Under the pieces are notes generated by a model. It was given only the letters and a program-made list of their open reading frames with translations, was not told where the DNA came from and ran no database searches. This document shows positions 10,935 to 19,923 of a stretch of 64,000 nt of DNA, in pieces; the stretch's first letter is position 1, and each line of letters begins with the position of its first letter. Where the stretch lies: NCBI RefSeq assembly GCF_019139535.1, contig NZ_CP077073.1, forward strand, positions 2,260,501-2,324,500, written 5' to 3'. Position numbers and translations under genes: made by a program. The stretch comes from Pseudomonas muyukensis. Lineage in GTDB: Bacteria; Pseudomonadota; Gammaproteobacteria; Pseudomonadales; Pseudomonadaceae.

Positions 10935-11822
10935 ATGGACGCCCGACTTATCGCTTTTCTCGACCGCGCCGAATCCGTGCTTGCGCGTCTCGAACCCCTG
11001 TTGCCCGCGCAACGCCCGAACATCGACTGGGGCCATACCCTGGCCGCCCGCTGGCAGCGCGATGGCCGCAGTGGCTACCTGATGCCGCTGGAGGTCAGCC
11101 TGGATATTCGCCTGTCCGACCTGATCGGCGTCGACCAGCAGCGCGACCAACTGGGCCGCAACACCCACCAGTTCATCAATGGCCTGCCGGCCAACCACGC
11201 CTTGCTGTGGGGCTCGCGTGGCACCGGCAAGTCGTCGCTGGTGCGCGCGCTGCTGGCCGAACACGCAGGCCAGGGCCTGCGCCTGATCGAGATCGAGCGC
11301 GACCACCTGGCCGACCTGCCGCGGGTGGTCGAGCAGCTGCAAAAGCTCGAGCAGCGTTTCATCCTGTTTTGCGACGACTTGTCGTTCGAGGCCGGGGAGG
11401 GCGACTACCGGGTGCTCAAGAGCGTGCTCGACGGCTCGCTGGAGCAGGCCCCGGACAACGTGCTGCTGTATGCCACCTCCAACCGTCGCCACCTGGTGCC
11501 GGAGAAACAGAGCGACAACGAAAACTGGAAGATGGTCGACGGCGAGCTGCACCCCAACGAGGCGGTGGAGGACAAGATCGCCCTGTCCGACCGCTTCGGC
11601 CTGTGGCTGTCGTTCTATCCGTTCTCCCAGGAGCACTTCCTCAACGTGGTCGAGCACTGGATCGGCCAACTGGCGCGCCCGGCCGGGCTGCGCTGGCAGC
11701 GTGACGAGGCGCTGGACATCCTCGCCGTGCGCTGGGCGACCGGCCGCGGTAACCGTAATGGCCGTTGTGCCTATCAGTTCGCCCGCTATTGGGTCGGGCT
11801 GCAATTGCTGGAGCAGAAATAA
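10935..11822 (+). CDS. DUF815 family P-loop ATPase
   Basis: A 295-residue AAA-like ATPase of the DUF815 family. Walker A is WGSRGTGKSS around residue 97, a Walker B-like FILFCDDLSF follows, and there is a sensor-like YATSNRRHLVPE segment. The family is widespread in proteobacteria but has no firmly assigned role. Its stop codon TAA is directly followed by the ATG of msrC, so the two are surely translated from one mRNA. The upstream gap of 142 nt to the divergent sensor kinase presumably holds the promoter. Confidence 0.88.
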   Translation: MDARLIAFLDRAESVLARLEPLLPAQRPNIDWGHTLAARWQRDGRSGYLMPLEVSLDIRLSDLIGVDQQRDQLGRNTHQFINGLPANHALLWGSRGTGKSSLVRALLAEHAGQGLRLIEIERDHLADLPRVVEQLQKLEQRFILFCDDLSFEAGEGDYRVLKSVLDGSLEQAPDNVLLYATSNRRHLVPEKQSDNENWKMVDGELHPNEAVEDKIALSDRFGLWLSFYPFSQEHFLNVVEHWIGQLARPAGLRWQRDEALDILAVRWATGRGNRNGRCAYQFARYWVGLQLLEQK

Positions 11823-12305
11823 ATGATCGACCTCAATGCCAGTGGCCAGGGCCTCGATGGCTACGACCTGCTGGCTGCGCAAGTGCGGGCGCTGTTTGCC
11901 GACGAGCGCGACTTCATCGCCAATGCCGCGCAGTTCTCGGCGTTGCTGTTCAGCCAGGTCGAGGACCTGAACTGGGCGGGGTTCTACCTCAATCGCAACG
12001 AGGAGCTGGTGCTCGGCCCGTTCCAGGGCCAGGTGGCATGTGTGCGCATTCCGTTCGGCCGGGGCGTGTGCGGTGCCGCGGCGGCCACCCGGCAAACCCA
12101 GCGGGTCGAGGATGTGCATGCCTTCCCCGGGCACATCGCTTGCGACAGCGCGTCCAACAGCGAACTGGTGATCCCGCTGGTGAAGGCCGGCAGGCTGATT
12201 GGCGTGCTTGATCTGGACAGCCCGAAACTGGCGCGTTTCAGCGAGGTCGACCAGGCCGGGCTGGAGCGGTTGGTCGAGGTGTTCCTCGCGTTGAGCGACT
12301 GCTGA
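11823..12305 (+). CDS. msrC: Free methionine-(R)-sulfoxide reductase (GAF domain)
   Basis: A 160-residue GAF-domain enzyme that reduces free L-methionine-(R)-sulfoxide. The three cysteines that line the active site in this family are seen at Cys73, Cys83 and Cys107, in FQGQVACVRIPFGRGVCG and HIACD. The usual SELVIPL and GVLDLDSP motifs close the domain. It begins at the base after the DUF815 stop codon. With msrB 4 kb upstream the window holds both R-sulfoxide repair routes, protein-bound and free. A terminator follows directly. Confidence 0.93.
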   Translation: MIDLNASGQGLDGYDLLAAQVRALFADERDFIANAAQFSALLFSQVEDLNWAGFYLNRNEELVLGPFQGQVACVRIPFGRGVCGAAAATRQTQRVEDVHAFPGHIACDSASNSELVIPLVKAGRLIGVLDLDSPKLARFSEVDQAGLERLVEVFLALSDC

Positions 12306-12310
12306 AAATG

Positions 12311-12342
12311 AAGAAGGGGCCTGCAAAGGCCCCTTTCTTTTC
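12311..12342 (+). terminator. Terminator after msrC
   Basis: Stem AAGGGGCC-TGCAAA-GGCCCCTT with a following T-rich tract, 6 nt after the msrC stop codon. Confidence 0.88.
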
Positions 12343-12349
12343 GTTTGCT

Positions 12350-12377
12350 CCTGTTCGCCGGCTTGCCGGCGAACAGG
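12350..12377. repeat. Short perfect palindrome
   Basis: CCTGTTCGCCGG-CTTG-CCGGCGAACAGG, a 12 bp perfect stem related to the GGCGAAC part of the REP-like repeats. It lies between two convergent genes. Confidence 0.75.
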
Positions 12378-12393
12378 CCTTGGCCTGGATCGA

Positions 12394-13161
12394 TCAATCG
12401 TAGATGACCTTCTTCTTCCAGGTCTCGTCCTCGTCGGTCTTCAAACCCTGGGTCAGCGCGTTCTGGTCGTTCTCCGCCGGCTCCATCTGGTCCAGCACCT
12501 GGGCGTTGGCGCGATTCAGCAGTTTCTCCAGGTAAGTCAGCTGCTCTTCATACTGCTTGGGCTCGGGCTGCTTGCGCAGGTATTGCACGCCCCGCTCGAA
12601 GGCCAGGCGTGCCTGGCCCGGCTGGTTCTGCTGCAGGGCCTGCTGGCCCAGGTTGTTGAAGAACTCGATGTGCAGCAGCACCAGGATATGGCGGATCTCC
12701 TTGACCCAGTACTTGCCTTCGTTGGTGGCCAGGAAGCCTTCCTGGGTGGCGCGCACGATCTGGTTGTGCAGCAGCTCCAGCAGGAAGCGCACATCCTTGG
12801 CCTTGGCTTCGGTATGGATAGGCGAGGGCGGGTTGTTCACCGGGATGCGCTCGGCCTGGCCGATCAGCCCCTCGAGCTCGGCGATGCGCGCCTTGAGGTC
12901 GCCGCTGTGCTTGTCCAGTGCCAGCTGGCGCTGGTTGAGGTTCAGCTCCAGGCGGGTCAGCAGCAGCTTGAGGGCCGGGGTCATGAACTGGCCCGGGAAG
13001 GTTTCGGTGATCTCGCCACAGCGGCGCAGGCGATCGGCGAGTTCGACTTTCAAGCGTGCGCGCTCGAGCTTGCTGTTCTCGACCACGTTGTTGAGGTAGC
13101 CGATCACGATCAGTAGTGCGATGCCCGCCACGATAAGCAGGGTGATCAGAAGTGGTGTCAC
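12394..13161 (-). CDS. Conserved pseudomonad protein with one N-terminal membrane helix
   Basis: I do not recognise a named family. The product has an N-terminal hydrophobic helix (TPLLITLLIVAGIALLIVIG) followed by about 220 largely alpha-helical, charged residues. These have coiled-coil character at about residues 30-110 and a TPR-like stretch (QQALQQNQPGQARLAFERGV). This suggests an inner-membrane protein with a cytosolic helical domain. I prefer the GTG at 13159-13161, with GAGG placed 8 nt upstream; an in-frame GTG at 13215 would add 18 residues but has no ribosome site. It is convergent with msrC and divergent from the tRNA cluster. Confidence 0.75.
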   Translation of the reverse strand: MTPLLITLLIVAGIALLIVIGYLNNVVENSKLERARLKVELADRLRRCGEITETFPGQFMTPALKLLLTRLELNLNQRQLALDKHSGDLKARIAELEGLIGQAERIPVNNPPSPIHTEAKAKDVRFLLELLHNQIVRATQEGFLATNEGKYWVKEIRHILVLLHIEFFNNLGQQALQQNQPGQARLAFERGVQYLRKQPEPKQYEEQLTYLEKLLNRANAQVLDQMEPAENDQNALTQGLKTDEDETWKKKVIYD

Positions 13162-13423
13162 CGTTAACGCCTCATGAAGAAGTTTTGCATCTGGTAAAGA
13201 GTGTAGTGAGTTCACCCGGGGGCGAACAGTGCAGCCCGGCGGAACCCGCGCGCTCGCGCCTTGCTTCTATGTCGGCAGGGCTACGCGAATCTACAGTTGA
13301 TGGCACATGGCTATGAGCTTGCCGAGGCCGTGTCAGAAAATCAACGCCAAACCCCGGACACATCCTGCACCACCCCCTGTGGCAACGGGAAGTCATTGAT
13401 TTAAATAAATTTCTACAAAGGGG

Positions 13424-13452
13424 TTGACGACCCTGCAAGGCATCCATAGAAT
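13424..13452 (+). promoter_or_regulatory. Promoter of the tRNA-Glu/Gly cluster
   Basis: TTGACG (13424-13429), a 17 nt spacer and TAGAAT (13447-13452), followed by the GC-rich discriminator GCGCGCCAC typical of stringently controlled tRNA genes. It lies 87 nt before the first tRNA. I see nothing else in the 378 nt gap 13162-13539. Confidence 0.8.
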
Positions 13453-13539
13453 GCGCGCCACTTGCAGCGTAAAGCGCACAGCGAAACGCGGCAGGGAGTG
13501 AAAGCAAGCAGTACTTTAAACAGGTAATGCGAGCAGCGT

Positions 13540-13615
13540 GTCCCCTTCGTCTAGTGGCCTAGGACACCGCCCTTTCACGGCGGTAACAGGGGTTCGAGTC
13601 CCCTAGGGGACGCCA
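13540..13615 (+). tRNA. tRNA-Glu (TTC)
   Basis: 76 nt with encoded CCA; anticodon TTC in the loop CTTTCAC; GTTCGAGTC T-arm. First gene of the five-tRNA cluster and identical to the four other tRNA-Glu genes in the window. Confidence 0.98.
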
Positions 13616-13619
13616 TATT

Positions 13620-13695
<76 letters not shown>

Positions 13696-13789
13696 GTTTC
13701 TCCGGCACTGCTTCGCGGCAGGGCAGGAAAAGAAAATCCAGTCTGAATCGTGAGGTTCATGTGCTGGTACGCTGCAAAGCGTCGGCTTA

Positions 13790-13865
13790 GTCCCCTTCGT
13801 CTAGTGGCCTAGGACACCGCCCTTTCACGGCGGTAACAGGGGTTCGAGTCCCCTAGGGGACGCCA
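13790..13865 (+). tRNA. tRNA-Glu (TTC)
   Basis: Exact second copy of the tRNA-Glu gene at 13540. Together with the next tRNA-Gly it forms a 156 nt duplicate of 13540-13695, including the 4 nt spacer. Confidence 0.98.
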
Positions 13866-13869
13866 TATT

Positions 13870-13945
<76 letters not shown>

Positions 13946-14026
13946 GTTTCAAGGCATCGTTTCAGGCGGTGCCGGTGGTGAAGGTCTTCAAGGCGCTTCA
14001 CGCCACAGGTAGCAACGCTTCACCCT

Positions 14027-14102
<76 letters not shown>

Positions 14103-14107
14103 AATCG

Positions 14108-14141
14108 AAAACGCCACTTCATTGAAGTGGCGTTTTTTTTT
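14108..14141 (+). terminator. Terminator of the tRNA-Glu/Gly cluster
   Basis: Stem AACGCCACTTC-ATT-GAAGTGGCGTT running into nine T residues. Confidence 0.93.
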
Positions 14142-14196
14142 GCTTCGGTTTTGCCGGCGGCGGCGAGAGGGCGGGGCCAGGCCCGCCCGCCTGGCC

Positions 14197-14607
14197 TCAG
14201 TGCTGGGTACCGGCGCCCGGCTGGGTCAGCAGCTGCTTTTCCAGGTTCCAGTCGAACGGCTCGTCGTTTTGCTCTGCTTCGTAGCGCCGCTCTTCCAGGG
14301 TCTGGTACAGGTCCAGTTCCTCGTCCGGCATGAAGTGCAGGCAGTCGCCGCCGAAGAACCACAGCAGGTCACGCGGGACCAGGTGGGCGATCTGTGGGTA
14401 GCGCTGGATCACCTGGCAGATCAGGTCCTGACCCAGGTACTGGCTTTGCAGCGGGTCTTGCGGCAGCAGGGTCAGCAGCTCGTCGAAGCGCTCGAGGAAC
14501 AGGGCGTGGCTTTCCTCCGGTACCTGTTCGGCTTCACCCAGCGCGGCCAGGATGGTGCGCAGGTGATGCAGCAGCTGCAGGTGGTAGTCCAGGTGGGGAT
14601 TGGCCAT
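14197..14607 (-). CDS. PA2817-like conserved protein
   Basis: A 136-residue acidic cytosolic protein without membrane segments. It resembles the pseudomonad PA2817-type family, which in P. aeruginosa I recall lying near the fadE-type acyl-CoA dehydrogenase, as here. Short recognisable segments are LDYHLQLLHHL at the start and FFGGDCLHFMPDEEL in the middle. The function is unknown. GAGGAG lies upstream of the ATG at 14607. The 115 nt between it and the upstream fadE allow but do not prove co-transcription. Confidence 0.7.
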   Translation of the reverse strand: MANPHLDYHLQLLHHLRTILAALGEAEQVPEESHALFLERFDELLTLLPQDPLQSQYLGQDLICQVIQRYPQIAHLVPRDLLWFFGGDCLHFMPDEELDLYQTLEERRYEAEQNDEPFDWNLEKQLLTQPGAGTQH

Positions 14608-14722
14608 GGGGCGCTCCTCGGGATGGTTGAAACGGGCGCGGAGTATACGCCGGTTTTACCTGGGCTGGCAGCGCCGCCGGCGATGCCGGCCCGCTGCCAC
14701 CCCTCAGGACCTGCCCCGATCA

Positions 14723-17170
14723 TCAGCGAATGATGCCTTGCGCGCCAGCCAGTTGCGCCTTGTCGAACGCGTCGACATCGATCACCACGCGGCGTGCCCG
14801 CTCGGCGGCGTGCAGGCGTTGGCCCTCATCGGCCTGCAACACGCCGGCGGCCACCGCCGCGTCGATCGGCGATTGTCCCGCTGCTACGCGCACCTTGCCT
14901 TCCTTGATCGCCTGATGCAGCACCTTGTGCAGCGATGCCGCGTCGTCCAGCAGATCGCTGGCCCGTTGCAGTGCCGCCACCGGGTCGCCGTCGGCCTGTG
15001 GGCGGAAGCAGCCGGTGAGCAGTTCTTCCAGCGCCGGGTCGCCCTGGCGTCGGCCGATCAGCTCGGCGACCTCGGCATCCAGGGCGTCGCTCGGGCCGGT
15101 GTGGCGGCGCCCGAACGGGAACACCAGCACACGCAGGGCGCAGCCGATGAAGCGGTTGGGGAAGTTGTCGAGCAGCGTGGCGAGGGCGTTCTCTGCCTGG
15201 CCCAGGCTTTCCTCCAGCGCCCAGCGCAGCAGCGGGCGCATGTGCTCCGGCGAGCCGAGGTCGTGGTAGCGCTTGAGCGCCGCGCTGGCCAGGTACAGGT
15301 AGCTGAGCACGTCGCCCAGGCGTGCGCTCAGGCGCTCGCGGCGCTTGAGCGCGCCGCCCAGCAGCATCATCGACAGGTCGGCCAGCAGGGCGAAGGCCGC
15401 CGCCTGGCGGTTAAGGGCGCGGAAATAGCCCTGGCTCAGGGCATCGCCGGGTACCTTCTCGAAATGCCCCAGGCCCAGGCCTAGCACCAAGGTGCTGGCG
15501 GCATTGCCGGCGGCGAACAGGATGTGCTGCAGCAACAGGTCGTCGAACTCCTTGAGCGCCTGGTCGCGGTCCTCGCGCCCAGCCAGGGCCATTTCCTTGA
15601 GCACGAACGGGTGGCAGCGGATCGCGCCCTGGCCGAAGATCATCAGGTTGCGCGAGAGGATGTTCGCGCCCTCGACGGTGATGAAGATCGGCGCCCCTTG
15701 CCAGTTGCGCCCCAGGTAGTTGTTCGGGCCCATGATGATGCCCTTGCCGCCGTGCACGTCCATGGCGTGCTGGATGCATTCGCGGCCACGCTCGGTGAGG
15801 TGGTACTTGAGGATCGCCGACAGCACCGAAGGCTTTTCGCCCAGGTCCACCGCGTTGGCGGTGAGCAGGCGCGCGCTGTCCATCAGCCAGGCGTTGCCGC
15901 CGATGCGCGCCAGGGATTCCTGGATGCCTTCGAAGGCCGCCAGCGGCACGTTGAATTGCTCGCGGATGCGCGCGTACTGGCCGGTGACCAGGCTGGTGTA
16001 CTTGGCCGCGCCAGTGCCCACCGCTGGCAGCGAGATCGAGCGGCCCACCGACAGGCAGTTCATCAGCATCATCCAGCCCTTGCCGAGCATGGCCTGGCCG
16101 CCGATCAGCAGGTCCAGCGGCACGAACACGTCCTTGCCGCTGTTGGGGCCATTCATGAAGGCCGCGCCCAGCGGTAGGTGGCGCTTGCCGATCTCGACGC
16201 CGGGGGTGTCGGTGGGGATCAGCGCCAGGCTGATGCCCAGGTCTTGCTGGTCGCCCAGCAGGTGGTCCGGGTCGTAGGCCTTGAACGCCAGGCCGAGCAG
16301 GGTGGCGACCGGGCCGAGGGTGATGTAGCGCTTTTCCCAGTTCAGGCGCAGGCCGATGACTTCCTCGCCCTGCCACTGGCCCTTGCAGACGATGCCGGTG
16401 TCGGGCATGGCGCCTGCGTCGGAGCCGGCCAGCGGGCCGGTGAGGGCGAAGCAGGGGATCTCTTCGCCGCGGGCCAGGCGCGGCAGGTAGTGGTTGCGCT
16501 GTTCATCGGTGCCGTAATGCAGCAGCAGCTCGGCCGGGCCCAGGGAATTGGGCACCATCACCGTGGAGGCCAGGTCGCCGCTGCGGGTGGCCAGCTTCAT
16601 CGCCACCTGGGAGTGGGCATAGGCCGAGAAGCCCTTGCCGCCGTATTGCTTGGGGATGATCAGGGCGAAAAAGCCGTGCTGCTTGATGAAGTCCCAGGCG
16701 GCGCCCGGCAGGTCGAGGTCCTGGCCGATCTGCCAGTCGCTGACCATGGCGCAGAGCTGCTCGGTGGGGCCGTCGATGAATGCCTGTTCTTCCTCGGTGA
16801 GCTTGGCGGCGGGGTAGTCGAGCAGGGTGTTCCAGGCCGGGCGGCCGCTGAACAGCTGGCCGTCCCACCAGACGGTGCCGGCGTCGATGGCTTCGCGTTC
16901 GGTCTGCGACATTGGCGGCAGGGTACGCTGGAACCAGCCGAACACCGGGGCGCTGAAAAGCTGGCGGCGCAGGTCGGGCAGGGCGAAGAAGGCCACCTTG
17001 ACGGCGATCACCAGCCAGATCAGCGCCAGCAGCCAGCCGGGCGCGCTGCTGAAGATGCCCATGAGCAGGGTGTAGGCGGCCAGTGCCGCGAGGATCTGCA
17101 GCGGCGCCAGGCGCCGGTGCGTGAGATACGCGGCGCCGAGCACCAGCACCACCAACCACAACAGCAACAT
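14723..17170 (-). CDS. fadE: Acyl-CoA dehydrogenase FadE
   Basis: An 815-residue FadE/YafH-type acyl-CoA dehydrogenase, matching the 814 residues of E. coli FadE and much longer than ordinary 380-residue enzymes. It catalyses the first oxidation step of fatty acid beta-oxidation. An N-terminal membrane segment pair (about residues 1-65) is followed by the acyl-CoA dehydrogenase core, which includes FFALIIPKQYGGKGFSAYA, LTGPLAGSDAG and DVHGGKGIIMGPNNYLG. A C-terminal FadE-specific extension follows. GGAAGGATT precedes the ATG at 17168-17170. I see no clear PsrA or FadR operator upstream. Confidence 0.95.
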   Translation of the reverse strand: MLLLWLVVLVLGAAYLTHRRLAPLQILAALAAYTLLMGIFSSAPGWLLALIWLVIAVKVAFFALPDLRRQLFSAPVFGWFQRTLPPMSQTEREAIDAGTVWWDGQLFSGRPAWNTLLDYPAAKLTEEEQAFIDGPTEQLCAMVSDWQIGQDLDLPGAAWDFIKQHGFFALIIPKQYGGKGFSAYAHSQVAMKLATRSGDLASTVMVPNSLGPAELLLHYGTDEQRNHYLPRLARGEEIPCFALTGPLAGSDAGAMPDTGIVCKGQWQGEEVIGLRLNWEKRYITLGPVATLLGLAFKAYDPDHLLGDQQDLGISLALIPTDTPGVEIGKRHLPLGAAFMNGPNSGKDVFVPLDLLIGGQAMLGKGWMMLMNCLSVGRSISLPAVGTGAAKYTSLVTGQYARIREQFNVPLAAFEGIQESLARIGGNAWLMDSARLLTANAVDLGEKPSVLSAILKYHLTERGRECIQHAMDVHGGKGIIMGPNNYLGRNWQGAPIFITVEGANILSRNLMIFGQGAIRCHPFVLKEMALAGREDRDQALKEFDDLLLQHILFAAGNAASTLVLGLGLGHFEKVPGDALSQGYFRALNRQAAAFALLADLSMMLLGGALKRRERLSARLGDVLSYLYLASAALKRYHDLGSPEHMRPLLRWALEESLGQAENALATLLDNFPNRFIGCALRVLVFPFGRRHTGPSDALDAEVAELIGRRQGDPALEELLTGCFRPQADGDPVAALQRASDLLDDAASLHKVLHQAIKEGKVRVAAGQSPIDAAVAAGVLQADEGQRLHAAERARRVVIDVDAFDKAQLAGAQGIIR

Positions 17171-17296
17171 AATCCTTCCTCCTTGGAAGCGGGGCGTATG
17201 GCCAACCCACAGAGCTTAGACGCACCGGGGCCGATGGCCTGCCTAGGAAATGACAGGGCGCGGCGCTGGGAGTTCGTTCGGTGGCTGTCGATGGAT

Positions 17297-17345
17297 CCGG
17301 GGGCCGCCTTGCGGCCCTTTCGCCAGGCAATGCCGCTGCTACAGG
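17297..17345. repeat. Single arm of a REP-like repeat
   Basis: GGGGCCGCCTTGCGGCCCTTTCGC followed by a diverged GCAATGCCGCTGCTACAGG end: one right-hand arm without its inverse partner. It lies in the fadE-gst gap. Confidence 0.65.
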
Positions 17346-17458
17346 GCCACGCGCATTCCCACGGCGAACGGGCTGCGCCGCAGTTCCCGGTTTCACTGGC
17401 AGCCTTCACCGCGTGGAGTAGACTGTGCCACCTCCCGCTATCCATTAAGGACGTTGCC

Positions 17459-18082
17459 ATGCTGAAGATCTGGGGCCGCAAGAACTCGAGCAATGTGCGC
17501 AAGGCGCTGTGGATCGCCCACGAACTGGGCCTGGACTTCGAAGCCATCGACGCCGGCGGCGCCTTTGGCGTGGTCAACGACCCCGACTACCGTGCCCGCA
17601 ACCCCAACGGCCTGGTGCCCATGCTCGAAGACGGCGACCTGGTGCTGTGGGAGTCGAACGCCATCGTTCGCTACCTGTGCGCCGAATATGGCGCCGAGCA
17701 GGGCTGGTACCTCGACGATCCTCGCCAGCGCGCCCTGGCCGACAAATGGATGGACTGGACCACATCGTCCCTCGCCGGCCCTTTCCGTCCGCTGTTCTGG
17801 GGCCTGCTGCGCACCCCTGAAGAGCAGCGCGACTGGGTGGCGATCAACGCCGCGCACAAGCAGTGCGCCGAGCTGCTGAGCATCGCCGACGCCACCCTGG
17901 CCAAGCAGCCGTACCTGTCAGGCAAGCAGATCGGCATGGGCGACATCCCCCTGGGCAGCTTCATCTACGCCTGGTTCGAAATGCCCATCGAACGCCCAGC
18001 CATGTACCACCTCGAGGCCTGGTATGAGCGCCTGAAACAGCGCCCCGCCTACCAGGCGGCGGTGATGACCGCGCTGACCTGA
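17459..18082 (+). CDS. Glutathione S-transferase family protein
   Basis: A 207-residue GST. The N-terminal thioredoxin-like domain starts MLKIWGRKNSSNVRKALW; the Ser at the RKNSSN turn is the likely glutathione-activating residue. The cis-proline segment is GLVPML, followed by the glutathione-binding ESNAIVRYL. A helical C-terminal domain follows, with DIPLGSFIYAW. AAGGA precedes the ATG. The substrate is unknown and there is no obvious operon partner; the downstream ABC genes start 132 nt away. Confidence 0.9.
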   Translation: MLKIWGRKNSSNVRKALWIAHELGLDFEAIDAGGAFGVVNDPDYRARNPNGLVPMLEDGDLVLWESNAIVRYLCAEYGAEQGWYLDDPRQRALADKWMDWTTSSLAGPFRPLFWGLLRTPEEQRDWVAINAAHKQCAELLSIADATLAKQPYLSGKQIGMGDIPLGSFIYAWFEMPIERPAMYHLEAWYERLKQRPAYQAAVMTALT

Positions 18083-18214
18083 GGGTGCTTCAATAGTCAT
18101 TATCAATAGATGTGACTGTACTTGTGCGGCCAGCCCTTGCACCATGGCCGCACGCACTGCGCCAGTGACTTTGCCTGGCGTGTCCTGAACCTTTTTATCG
18201 GTACCTGACCCGCT

Positions 18215-19147
18215 ATGAGTTCCGCCCTGTCCATCCGACAGCTGACCAAGACCTACGGCAACGGTTTCCAGGCCCTCAAGGGCATCGACCTGGACGTCTC
18301 CGAAGGCGACTTCTTCGCCTTGCTCGGCCCCAACGGCGCGGGCAAATCCACCACCATCGGCATTCTCTCGACCCTGGTGAACAAGACCAGCGGCACGGTC
18401 AACGTGTTCGGCAACGACCTGGACCGGTCGCCCGCGGCGCTCAAGCGCTGCCTGGGCGTGGTGCCCCAGGAGTTCAACTTCAACCAGTTCGAGAAGACCT
18501 TCGACATCGTCGTGACCCAGGCCGGCTACTACGGCATCCCGCCCAAGCTGGCCAAGGAGCGCGCCGAACAGTACCTGACCCAGCTCGGCCTGTGGGACAA
18601 GCGCGACGTGCAATCGCGGTCGTTGTCCGGCGGCATGAAGCGCCGGTTGATGATTGCCCGGGCGCTGATCCACGAGCCGCGCCTGTTGATTCTCGACGAG
18701 CCGACCGCCGGGGTGGACATCGAGCTGCGCCGCTCGATGTGGAGCTTCCTCACCGAGCTCAACCAGAAGGGCATCACCATCATCCTCACCACCCATTACC
18801 TCGAAGAGGCCGAGCAGCTGTGCCGCAACATCGGCATCATCGACCACGGCACCATCGTCGAGAACACCAGCATGCGCCAGCTGCTGGGCAAGCTGCACGT
18901 CGAGACCTTCGTGCTCGACCTCAAGCGCGACCTGCCCGCCGCCCCTGAGCTGCAAGGCTATCCGTGCCGGTTGATCACCCCGCACACCCTCGAGGTGCAG
19001 GTGGACAAGGACATCGGCATCACCGCGCTGTTCGGCCAGCTGGCACTGAAGAACATCGAGGTGCAGAGCCTGCGCAACAAGACCAATCGACTCGAGGAGC
19101 TGTTCGTGTCCCTGGTGGAAAAGAACCTGTCGAAGGTGGCCGTATGA
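18215..19147 (+). CDS. ABC-2 transporter ATP-binding protein (YadG-like)
   Basis: A 310-residue ATPase of the ABC-2 exporter class, resembling E. coli YadG. Walker A is GPNGAGKST, the Q-loop VVPQEFNF, the signature LSGGMKRR, Walker B LLILDEPTAGVD and the switch TTHYLEEAE. A C-terminal domain of about 80 residues follows the nucleotide-binding domain, as usual in drug or polysaccharide exporters of this type. Its TGA overlaps the permease ATG by 4 nt (ATGA), so the two form a translationally coupled pair. The transported compound is unknown. Confidence 0.93.
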   Translation: MSSALSIRQLTKTYGNGFQALKGIDLDVSEGDFFALLGPNGAGKSTTIGILSTLVNKTSGTVNVFGNDLDRSPAALKRCLGVVPQEFNFNQFEKTFDIVVTQAGYYGIPPKLAKERAEQYLTQLGLWDKRDVQSRSLSGGMKRRLMIARALIHEPRLLILDEPTAGVDIELRRSMWSFLTELNQKGITIILTTHYLEEAEQLCRNIGIIDHGTIVENTSMRQLLGKLHVETFVLDLKRDLPAAPELQGYPCRLITPHTLEVQVDKDIGITALFGQLALKNIEVQSLRNKTNRLEELFVSLVEKNLSKVAV

Positions 19148-19923
19148 GCGTGGAACTGCGCACCAACTGGGTCGCCCTGAATACCATCGTCTACCGCGAG
19201 GTGCGGCGTTTCCTGCGCATCTGGCCGCAGACCCTGCTGCCGCCAGCGATCACCATGGTCCTGTACTTCGTGATCTTCGGTAACCTGATCGGCCGGCAGA
19301 TCGGCGCCATGGGCGGCTTTACCTACATGGAGTACATCGTGCCGGGGCTGATCATGATGTCGGTGATCACCAACTCCTACGGCAACGTGGTGTCGAGCTT
19401 CTTCGGCAGCAAGTTCCAGCGCTCCATCGAGGAGCTGATGGTCTCGCCGGTGTCACCGCACACCATCCTCGTCGGCTATGTGCTGGGCGGCGTGCTGCGC
19501 GGGTTGGCGGTGGGGGTGATCGTGACCATCCTGTCGATGTTCTTCACCCACCTGCAGGTGCACCACCTGGGGGTGACCGTCGTCGTGGTGTTGTTGACCG
19601 CGACCATCTTCTCGTTGCTGGGCTTCGTCAACGCCGTGTTCGCGCGTAACTTCGACGATATCTCGATCATCCCGACCTTCGTGCTGACGCCGCTGACCTA
19701 CCTGGGTGGGGTGTTCTACTCGATCAACCTGCTGCCGCCGTTCTGGCAGACCGTGTCGCTGGCCAACCCGGTACTGCACATGGTCAACTCGTTCCGCTAC
19801 GGCATCCTAGGGGTGTCGGATATCAGCATTGGCACCGCGATCAGCTTCATGCTGGTGGCTACCGCCGTGCTCTATGCGCTGTGCGTGCGCCTGCTGGTCA
19901 GCGGCCGCGGCATGCGCGCCTGA
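19144..19923 (+). CDS. ABC-2 transporter permease (YadH-like)
   Basis: A 259-residue inner-membrane permease with six predicted membrane helices and the ABC-2 signature region around LTPLTYLGGVFYSI and LANPVLHMVNSFRYG. It pairs with the preceding ATPase, which it overlaps by 4 nt, to form a homodimeric exporter of the YadGH type. Its last 117 nt are overlapped on the opposite strand by the reading frame of the DUF2062 gene. Confidence 0.93.
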   Translation: MSVELRTNWVALNTIVYREVRRFLRIWPQTLLPPAITMVLYFVIFGNLIGRQIGAMGGFTYMEYIVPGLIMMSVITNSYGNVVSSFFGSKFQRSIEELMVSPVSPHTILVGYVLGGVLRGLAVGVIVTILSMFFTHLQVHHLGVTVVVVLLTATIFSLLGFVNAVFARNFDDISIIPTFVLTPLTYLGGVFYSINLLPPFWQTVSLANPVLHMVNSFRYGILGVSDISIGTAISFMLVATAVLYALCVRLLVSGRGMRA

